Assembly: GCA_031288215.1 (NCBI GenBank)
Contig: JAITRV010000085.1
Span: forward strand, 1-5,178
Origin: Spirochaetaceae bacterium
GTDB lineage: Bacteria; Spirochaetota; Spirochaetia; Treponematales; Breznakiellaceae
Direction: 5' to 3'
DNA: 5,178 nt
Below the pieces are notes generated by a model that was given only the letters and a program-made list of their open reading frames with translations, was not told the DNA's origin and did not search any database. Positions within the stretch are counted from its first letter, which is position 1; the number at the start of each line of letters is the position of its first letter. A program made the position numbers and the translations under genes. Shown here in pieces: positions 1 to 4,470 of the stretch.

Positions 1-1
1 T

Positions 2-1045
2 CAAATGGCAATACTGGATAGCCGGAAGAAGGAACCGATCCTGGCCAAAGGGCTGCCGAATCGGGCGAGCCGGGTGGTGAAAGAGCTGGCGAGGTACCAG
101 GAACAGGGGAAGGTCCAGATAGCCTCCGAGGCCGGATGTCTTGGGTATACCCTGTACCGGGAATTGAGCGCATTCGGGTTTGACTGCCGGGTGATACCGC
201 CTGCCACGGTGTTTCACGGGGGGGATGGGGCGGTGAAGACCGACTACCGGGATGCGGTAGACATCGCCTGGATGCTGAGGAGGAACGAAGGGGAGAGCAT
301 AGCAGTACCGACGAAGGAAGACGAGGCGACCCGGGACATGATCCGGTGCCGGGGGGACCTGACCGAAAACCAGAAGAGCATGAAACAGCGGCTGTTGAAG
401 TTTCTGCTGAGGAAGGGGGTGAACTATGAGAGTGAGCGGTATTGGACAGGGAAGCACTCCCCGTGGTTGAGGGGGCTGAAGTTTGAGGAGGGGATGGAAC
501 AGGTGACGATGGAGGAATATCTGGAAGAGGTACAGCGGCTGGAGGAGAAGATCCGACGGCTGGACAAAAAGATAGAGGAGGCGGCGATGAGTGAGCGATA
601 TGGGGAGGCGGTCAGGAAGCTGCGAGCCTTCCGGGGGATAGACTACCTGACGGCGTTGTCCCTAGTGTGTGAGATCGGGGATTACCAGAGGTTTCCCACC
701 GCGGAGGCGTTTATGTCGTACCTGGGGCTGGTGCCGTCGGAGTATTCGAGCGGGAAGAAGCGGAAACAGGGGGGGATAACGAAGACGGGGAACGGACATG
801 TGAGGAAGCGGTTAACGGAATCGTCGTGGCACGACGCCCGACCGAACCAGGAGAGCAAACGGCTAGAGCAACGGCGGGAGGGGACGGAGGAACGAACGAT
901 CCGGTATGCGGACAAAGCAATGAGGAGGCTGCATGAGAAATACACCCGGATGGTCTACAAAGGGAAATCGAAACAGACGGCGATCACGGCGGAGGCCCGG
1001 GAACCGGCGGGTTTTATCTGGGGAGTGATGAAGGGGGCGGCATGA
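2..1045 (+). CDS. IS110-family transposase (DEDD/serine recombinase), 5' partial
   Basis: This is the transposase of an IS110-type element, a RuvC-like DEDD enzyme that cuts and joins DNA with a guide RNA and a C-terminal serine. The frame is open to the left edge (a Gln codon precedes the first visible Met), so the N-terminal strand with the first catalytic Asp is missing. Numbering from the Met at base 5, an acidic residue sits in SEAG (Glu42) and the KTDYRDA block supplies Asp80 and Asp83. A charged coiled-coil-like stretch spans about 165-195. The C-terminal Transposase_20 region begins at FRGIDYLTALSLVCEIGD (about 209-226) and continues through YLGLVPSEYSSG, where Ser249 is the likely catalytic serine. 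ITKTGNGHVRKRL follows, and a GFIW motif near the C-terminus is typical of the family. The stop is normal, so the right part of the protein is complete. The family call is firm; the IS110 versus IS1111 subgroup is not decided by the protein. Confidence 0.9.
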   Translation, partial: QMAILDSRKKEPILAKGLPNRASRVVKELARYQEQGKVQIASEAGCLGYTLYRELSAFGFDCRVIPPATVFHGGDGAVKTDYRDAVDIAWMLRRNEGESIAVPTKEDEATRDMIRCRGDLTENQKSMKQRLLKFLLRKGVNYESERYWTGKHSPWLRGLKFEEGMEQVTMEEYLEEVQRLEEKIRRLDKKIEEAAMSERYGEAVRKLRAFRGIDYLTALSLVCEIGDYQRFPTAEAFMSYLGLVPSEYSSGKKRKQGGITKTGNGHVRKRLTESSWHDARPNQESKRLEQRREGTEERTIRYADKAMRRLHEKYTRMVYKGKSKQTAITAEAREPAGFIWGVMKGAA

Positions 1046-1088
1046 GCGAAGGGAAGGAGGAAGAGGTACAAGAGGAAGATAGCGGAAT

Positions 1089-1303
1089 GAGGAGGGAAAC
1101 TGCGGGTAGTATACCCGACTCGATAAAGGGAGACCCCCGGAACTCCTATAGGGCACCTGACGGCGAACAAGCGGTTCGAAGTCTGACCCCTGCTACAAGG
1201 CTGAGGCACCCCCCGATGATTAGAAAGGCAAGCAGTACCCAACAAGGGAATATCATCGGACGAAAGTCCGCCTGATCAAGCGTCGCGGACAGTTTCCCTT
1301 CTC
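1089..1303 (+). ncRNA. Candidate bridge RNA / seekRNA region of the IS110-type element
   Basis: What is seen: GAGGAGGGAAACTG (1089-1102) pairs with CAGTTTCCCTTCTC (1290-1303), giving 13 Watson-Crick pairs plus one G-U if transcribed. Inside lie a perfect 6-bp hairpin with a 3-nt loop (1103-1117), a 7-bp helix with a 2-nt bulge (1128-1134 with 1181-1189), a 5-bp hairpin within it (1164-1178), an 8-bp helix (1213-1220 with 1252-1259) around a 31-nt loop, and CGGAC-GAAA-GTCCG (1257-1270). Known: IS110 and IS1111 elements encode a guide RNA of roughly 100-200 nt in the non-coding end, with internal loops matching target and donor DNA. Inferred: this is that RNA. Alternatives are a small nested element with 14-bp terminal repeats, or fortuitous folding. 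The last two helices share three bases, so they cannot both form fully. No promoter for it was identified. Confidence 0.45.
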
Positions 1304-1421
1304 ATTTTGCTATCATGGTTTCATGTTAAAAATGAAAAGATTAGAGTGATTTCACAAAATTGTTGTAAGAGGGTATTGACACGGGAGCACATCATATCAG
1401 GAGGACAGGGGGAGAGCGGAG
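1304..1421. other. AT-rich spacer between the two IS remnants
   Basis: This 118-nt stretch is markedly more AT-rich than everything to its left. It holds no convincing ORF. A weak AT-rich hairpin (TTTCAT at 1319-1324 with ATGAAA at 1332-1337) and a short GTGA-TT-TCAC palindrome (1345-1354) are visible. A TTCACA/TATTGA pair spaced 17 nt apart (1351-1379) could act as a weak promoter for the downstream transposase. The spacer may be original host DNA or the 5' non-coding part of the ISKra4-like element; the sequence does not tell which. Confidence 0.4.
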
Positions 1422-2231
1422 ATGACGGATAAAAAGATGGCGGGGAGAGCGTATGATCCGAAGGAGGAAGGGATTTTATACCTGATGATAGACGGGGCGG
1501 CAATAAACACGCGGGTAAAGGACGAAGGGGGGACGAGTTGGCGGGAAAACAAGCTGGGAATAGTGTTTGACAGCACAAATATGAGGCGACGCAAGGGGGA
1601 GGACCCTGTTTCCGGGGAAGCACACTATGAGATTATGAAGAAGGAGTATGGAGCGGTAGTGGGCGGAGTTGCGGAGTTCAGGAAACAACTGGTTGATTGC
1701 GCGGTACGGAACGGGTACGGGAGATATCGGCAGACGGTAATCATAAGCGACGGGGCGACGTGGATCAGAACCATGTGCGAAGAAATCTTTCCCGATGCCG
1801 TCCAGATACTGGATTTATTTCATCTGGCGGAAAACATCTACAGCTTTGCGAAATATCTGTTTAACGGGGATGCCGGACAGTATGAGGGGTGGGCAAAGGA
1901 GATGATAGGGCTGAAGGGAAGCAGGACGGAGGAACTGCTGAAACGGCTTGAGGAGTATAAAGGCCGTCCTCTGCCTGCGGGAGTACCGAACATGTATGGG
2001 TATGTGAATAACAACCGGGAAAAGATAGATTATGCCGGATATAGGAGACGTGGGTATTATGTAGGGAGCGGCCCGATAGAAAGCGGGAACAAGGTGGTGG
2101 TACAGAGGCGGTGCAAACAAGCAGGTATGCGGTGGGATGAAACGAACGCCCAGTATATGCTGAGCCTCAGAGCTAAACACGCCAGCAATCTTTGGTCTGA
2201 ATACGTAGAAACCTTGCTTTCCGCCGCTTAA
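1422..2231 (+). CDS. ISKra4-like DDE transposase, N-terminally truncated
   Basis: This 269-residue protein resembles the catalytic half of ISKra4-family transposases. A likely DDE triad is present: Asp24 in LMIDGAAI, Asp110 in VIISDGATWI and Glu220 in VGSGPIESGNK. The stretch ILDLFHLAENIY (129-140) and the C-terminal QAGMRWDETNAQYMLSLRA are also typical. Family members are usually longer (roughly 350-500 residues), with an extra N-terminal domain that should recognise the element ends. Here the frame is closed by a TGA at 1377-1379, and I see no plausible N-terminal coding in the other upstream frames. The gene is therefore probably a 5'-deleted remnant, although its remaining frame is undisturbed. 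A GGGGGAG ribosome-binding site 7 nt before the ATG could allow translation. ISLre2/UPF0236 was considered but fits the C-terminal block less well. Activity in transposition is doubtful. Confidence 0.72.
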   Translation: MTDKKMAGRAYDPKEEGILYLMIDGAAINTRVKDEGGTSWRENKLGIVFDSTNMRRRKGEDPVSGEAHYEIMKKEYGAVVGGVAEFRKQLVDCAVRNGYGRYRQTVIISDGATWIRTMCEEIFPDAVQILDLFHLAENIYSFAKYLFNGDAGQYEGWAKEMIGLKGSRTEELLKRLEEYKGRPLPAGVPNMYGYVNNNREKIDYAGYRRRGYYVGSGPIESGNKVVVQRRCKQAGMRWDETNAQYMLSLRAKHASNLWSEYVETLLSAA

Positions 2232-2247
2232 AACACGGAAAAAAAAG

Positions 2248-2265
2248 TTGCACCCATTGCACCCA
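2248..2265. repeat. Perfect 9-bp tandem duplication TTGCACCCA x2
   Basis: Two abutting copies of TTGCACCCA lie between the transposase stop and the -35 box of the cob promoter. They could be part of the IS right end, a target-site scar or a protein-binding site. Position near the IS/host junction is the only clue. Confidence 0.6.
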
Positions 2266-2272
2266 AAAACGC

Positions 2273-2301
2273 TTGACATTACCAATAATACACCGTATCA
2301 T
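2273..2301 (+). promoter_or_regulatory. Sigma70-type promoter of the cobT-cobS operon
   Basis: A consensus -35 TTGACA (2273-2278) is followed by exactly 17 nt and a -10 TATCAT (2296-2301, four of six consensus matches including T1, A2 and T6). The expected start site, 6-8 nt downstream, is about 2308, where the first helix of the riboswitch begins at 2309. The agreement between promoter geometry and aptamer boundary supports the call. The -35 box lies only 41 nt after the upstream transposase stop codon. Confidence 0.8.
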
Positions 2302-2308
2302 GAATCAT

Positions 2309-2407
2309 ACGTGGTTCAAAGGAAGTAGGGTGAAAATCCCGCGCTAACCCGTAACTGTAAGGAGTTCCCACAGGGTGGGGTTCCTAAGCCAGGATACTTT
2401 GCTGCGT
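2309..2407 (+). promoter_or_regulatory. Cobalamin (B12) riboswitch aptamer
   Basis: The segment carries the signature blocks of the cobalamin riboswitch in order: GGAA (2321-2324), GGGTGAAAATCCC (2328-2340), the B12-box-like CCCGTAACTGTAA (2348-2360) and GCCAGGATAC (2388-2397). Pairings visible by eye are ACGT/GCGT (2309-2312 with 2404-2407), CAAAG/CTTTG (2317-2321 with 2397-2401) and a peripheral hairpin CCCAC/GTGGG with an AGG loop inside AGGA/TCCT (about 2359-2384). It binds adenosylcobalamin or a related corrinoid and normally represses downstream genes when the vitamin is plentiful. cobT and cobS directly downstream are classic targets. The B12 box departs slightly from the common CCCGCNACUGU form (GTA instead of GCN). 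Confidence 0.93.
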
Positions 2408-2554
2408 TTTATCTTATTCCAGGTTTCGTGGGTTAAGCCAAAGGAAACTTTTAATGCTTGGTTATTACAGAAAAGACTGTTCTTACCGCTCGAAAGTTTA
2501 TAGTTCCCTTAATCCGCGGCCGGATGTTCGTAATGCCATGATGAGGAGTATGCC
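2408..2554 (+). promoter_or_regulatory. Riboswitch expression platform and cobT leader
   Basis: This 147-nt leader lacks a GC-rich hairpin followed by a U-run, so an intrinsic terminator is not evident and translational control is more likely. Two mutually exclusive helices can be drawn: AGGTTTC (2421-2427) with GAAACTT (2444-2450), one G-U pair; and AAACTTT (2445-2451) with AAAGTTT (2493-2499). They compete for the same bases and could be the switching element. A direct anti-Shine-Dalgarno segment was not found. The kissing-loop partner typical of this riboswitch class could not be assigned by eye. Confidence 0.45.
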
Positions 2555-2558
2555 ATGA
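2524..2558 (+). promoter_or_regulatory. Two minicistrons chained by ATGA overlaps into cobT, with SD
   Basis: A five-codon ORF (2524-2541) ends in ATG-CCA-TGA. Its stop overlaps the ATG of a six-codon ORF (2538-2558), which ends in the same three codons and overlaps the cobT ATG at 2555. Both junctions are four-base ATGA overlaps. They arise from a perfect 9-nt direct repeat ATGCCATGA (2533-2541 and 2550-2558) flanking the cobT Shine-Dalgarno AGGAG (2544-2548, 6 nt from the cobT start). This could feed terminating ribosomes into cobT, but the first ORF has only a weak ribosome-binding site. The reading is direct; the function is speculative. Confidence 0.35.
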
Positions 2559-3607
2559 GTGAGACCAGCGCAATTGAAAAGGCCATGTTGCATCACCTGG
2601 ACAATCTTACCAAGCCCCGGGGAAGCCTGGGAAAGCTGGAAGAGTTCTGTGTGAAGATGGCGAAGATTCAGAACCAGGTACCCCCCCGGATCGATAAAAA
2701 GGGCATCTATGTTTTTGCCGGGGATCACGGGATAACCGAAGAAGGGGTGTCCCTGTATCCTCAGGAGGTTACCCTTCAGATGACGGTGAATTTCCTTACC
2801 GGAGGGGCGGGGATCAACGCCCTGGCGGGGGGAACCGGCTGGGAGCTTACCGCGGTAGAAGCCGGGGTGGCCGGGGAATTACCCCCGGAGGAGAGCCTGA
2901 AGTCAACATGCCGCTTCATCCGGACCGCTCTGGGGAAAGGCAGCCGCAACTTCTATAAAGGACCCGCCCTCACGGCGGAGGAACTGCAAAAGGCTCTGGA
3001 AGCGGGGAAAGACCTCGCCCGGGATGCCCGGGAACGGGGCTATCAGCTTACCGCCATCGGGGATATGGGGATAGGGAACACCTCCACCGCCGCGGCTATG
3101 CTTATCGCCGCGGGATTCTCCCCGGAGGAGATGGTAGACCGGGGAACCGGAATCGATGAAAAAATGCTGAACCACAAGCGGAAGGTCCTGGAGGAAGCGG
3201 TGGCCTTGAGGAAACCCGCCAAGACCGGGGAGGCCATCATGGAACAACTCGGTTCCTTTGATCTGGCCATGATGACGGGCTTCATCCTGGGCCTTAAAGG
3301 GCAGGGAATCGGCTGTGTGGTGGACGGCTTCCCCGTTACCTCCGCCGCCTACATGGCCTTCCTCATCGACCGGAGCGTAACCGATTATCTCTTTGCGGGA
3401 CACCTCTCCAAGGTGGTGGGGCATAAGCCGGTACTGGACGCCATGGGTCTGGAACCCATCGTATCCCTGGATATGCGCCTGGGGGAAGGTACCGGCGCGG
3501 TCATTGGAGGATTCATCATCGACCTGGCGGTTCAGACCGCCCGGAAGATGGCATCCTTCGCCGAAGCGGGGGTTTCTACCAGTGAGCAGGAGGAAGAGAA
3601 CTATTAG
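2555..3607 (+). CDS. cobT: Nicotinate-nucleotide--dimethylbenzimidazole phosphoribosyltransferase
   Basis: CobT transfers the phosphoribosyl group of nicotinate mononucleotide to a lower-ligand base such as 5,6-dimethylbenzimidazole. This yields alpha-ribazole phosphate for the nucleotide loop of cobalamin in the cytoplasm. The 350 residues match the usual length of about 350-360. Family signatures run in order: LTKPRGSLGKLEE (18-30), FAGDHGITEEGVS (54-66), YPQEVTLQMTVNFLTGGAGINALA (68-91), GDMGIGNTSTAAA (169-181), DRGTGID (195-201), VVDGFPVTSAAYMAF (255-269), GHKPVLDAMGLEP (289-301) and MRLGEGTGA (307-315). Glu311 aligns with the catalytic base known from Salmonella CobT. The ATG at 2555 is chosen for its AGGAG site 6 nt upstream. 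It is first in the riboswitch-controlled operon, with cobS 38 nt downstream. The base actually used is not evident, since CobT enzymes accept several benzimidazoles and purines. Nothing is missing or broken. Confidence 0.97.
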   Translation: MSETSAIEKAMLHHLDNLTKPRGSLGKLEEFCVKMAKIQNQVPPRIDKKGIYVFAGDHGITEEGVSLYPQEVTLQMTVNFLTGGAGINALAGGTGWELTAVEAGVAGELPPEESLKSTCRFIRTALGKGSRNFYKGPALTAEELQKALEAGKDLARDARERGYQLTAIGDMGIGNTSTAAAMLIAAGFSPEEMVDRGTGIDEKMLNHKRKVLEEAVALRKPAKTGEAIMEQLGSFDLAMMTGFILGLKGQGIGCVVDGFPVTSAAYMAFLIDRSVTDYLFAGHLSKVVGHKPVLDAMGLEPIVSLDMRLGEGTGAVIGGFIIDLAVQTARKMASFAEAGVSTSEQEEENY

Positions 3608-3645
3608 GGGCTTCTGTCTTTTATATATGAAGGGATGTTGCCGGG

Positions 3646-4470
3646 ATGTTCGATAGGTTTCTTTCTACCCTGGCGCTGGTTTCCCGAATCAAGGTGAAAC
3701 TCCCCTATTCCTTCGATCCTTCCCGGATGGACTTCTACCTCCCGGTAGCGGGTATTTTTCCCGCCGTCCTGGGAGGGCTGGGCTTTTTGCTGGGGTATCG
3801 GTTCATTGACCAGGGACCCGTCACGGTAATCCTGGTCCTCATCGTCCAATACCTGAGCTTCAACCTCTTCCACCTGGACGGCCTGGCGGATACCGCCGAC
3901 GCCTTCCTGGGCGCCTTTGACCGGGAAAAACGGAAGGCCATTCTCAAGGATTCCCGGCTGGGGGTGTACGGCTTCTTTGCCGCCTTCTTCGTCCTGGCCC
4001 TGAAGATCGCCCTGCTCCAGGGCCTTTTCCCCCTGATCCTCCGCTTCCCCGCCGCAGTCCTGGCCTACCCCATCAGCGGCCGCCTGAGCGCGGCCCTGAT
4101 CCCGGCCATGAGCCCTCCCATGAGCCCCCAGGGGCTGGGGGCTTTGGCCAAGGACAGCCGGCTGTGGCGGGCTGTTGCCGGAGGGCTGAGCGCCCTGGCC
4201 CTCTGGGCGGCCCTGGTTTATGGGGGAATAGGGCTTTCCACTTTCCTCGGGGGGCCCCTCCCCTCCCCCGCGCCCTCCCTCCCGGGCATGGTTCTCTGGG
4301 CCCTCCCCCTGGTAAGCCCCCTCCCTTCCCGGATCCTGGCCGGGCTCTACGGAAAACACCTGGGAGGCTATACCGGGGACGCTCTGGGGGCCGCGGTGGA
4401 ACTGGGGGAACTCCTCCACCTGGGGGCGGCCTTCGCGTTCATGAGGGTCTTTGTTGAATACCGAATTTGA
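3646..4470 (+). CDS. cobS: Adenosylcobinamide-GDP ribazoletransferase (cobalamin synthase)
   Basis: CobS is the integral membrane enzyme that condenses adenosylcobinamide-GDP with alpha-ribazole (or its phosphate), releasing GMP and finishing the nucleotide loop. At 274 residues it is slightly longer than common 245-270-residue members. The conserved acidic signature HLDGLADTADAF (76-87), KDSRLGVYG (101-109) and the C-terminal GGYTGDALGA (240-249) are intact. Hydrophobic membrane segments lie near 33-51, 58-75, 107-128, 131-150, 174-193, 213-230 and 253-270. A Pro-rich loop (about 203-214) is encoded by a C-rich tract. ATG 3646 is the only usable start after the in-frame stop at 3628-3630. 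AAGGGA 10 nt upstream is the probable ribosome-binding site. It receives the ribazole made by CobT upstream. Its last 17 bases overlap the next gene, implying coupled translation. Confidence 0.95.
   Translation: MFDRFLSTLALVSRIKVKLPYSFDPSRMDFYLPVAGIFPAVLGGLGFLLGYRFIDQGPVTVILVLIVQYLSFNLFHLDGLADTADAFLGAFDREKRKAILKDSRLGVYGFFAAFFVLALKIALLQGLFPLILRFPAAVLAYPISGRLSAALIPAMSPPMSPQGLGALAKDSRLWRAVAGGLSALALWAALVYGGIGLSTFLGGPLPSPAPSLPGMVLWALPLVSPLPSRILAGLYGKHLGGYTGDALGAAVELGELLHLGAAFAFMRVFVEYRI

Larger units (their letters stand above)
1..1303 (+). mobile_element. IS110-family insertion sequence, right part (left end outside window)
   Basis: The block holds an IS110-type transposase reading out of the left window edge, followed by a non-coding, highly structured tail. 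IS110 elements lack conventional terminal inverted repeats and carry one long non-coding end. In the IS1111 subgroup that end lies downstream of the transposase, as it appears to here. The right limit is placed at the last base of the 14-bp inverted repeat (1303), because composition turns AT-rich immediately afterwards. This boundary is an inference; the true recombination core could lie some tens of bases either side. The left end, and therefore the subterminal repeat that would settle the subgroup, cannot be seen. Confidence 0.6.
1422..2265 (+). mobile_element. ISKra4-like element remnant
   Basis: This is the extent of recognisable ISKra4-like DNA: the truncated transposase plus a short AT-rich tail. 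No matching inverted repeat was found between the tail (2232-2272) and the spacer left of the gene, consistent with loss of the left end. The right limit is set at the end of the 9-bp tandem repeat just before the cob promoter and is only an estimate. Confidence 0.4.

Noticed and set aside
1173..1180. GGTTCGAA, resembling a tRNA T-arm
   Set aside because: No acceptor, D-arm or anticodon arm can be built around it, and the bases form the local hairpin 1164-1178.
1257..1270. GNRA-capped hairpin as part of a group I or group II intron
   Set aside because: No domain V, catalytic core motif or reverse transcriptase/endonuclease gene is present; a GAAA-capped stem alone is not diagnostic.
1042..1275. 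A 77-codon ORF overlapping the IS110 stop by ATGA
   Set aside because: It is low-complexity Glu/Arg-rich at the start because of the purine tract, matches no family I recognise, and runs straight through the hairpins of the structured segment, which explain the sequence better.
1376..1381. TTGACA as a -35 box for the ISKra4-like gene
   Set aside because: No acceptable -10 lies 16-18 nt downstream; the nearest TATCAG is only 13 nt away.
3604..4419. A 271-codon antisense ORF opposite cobS
   Set aside because: It is Gly/Gln/Pro-rich with no recognisable motif, and is explained by the strong third-position GC bias of the real cobS frame.
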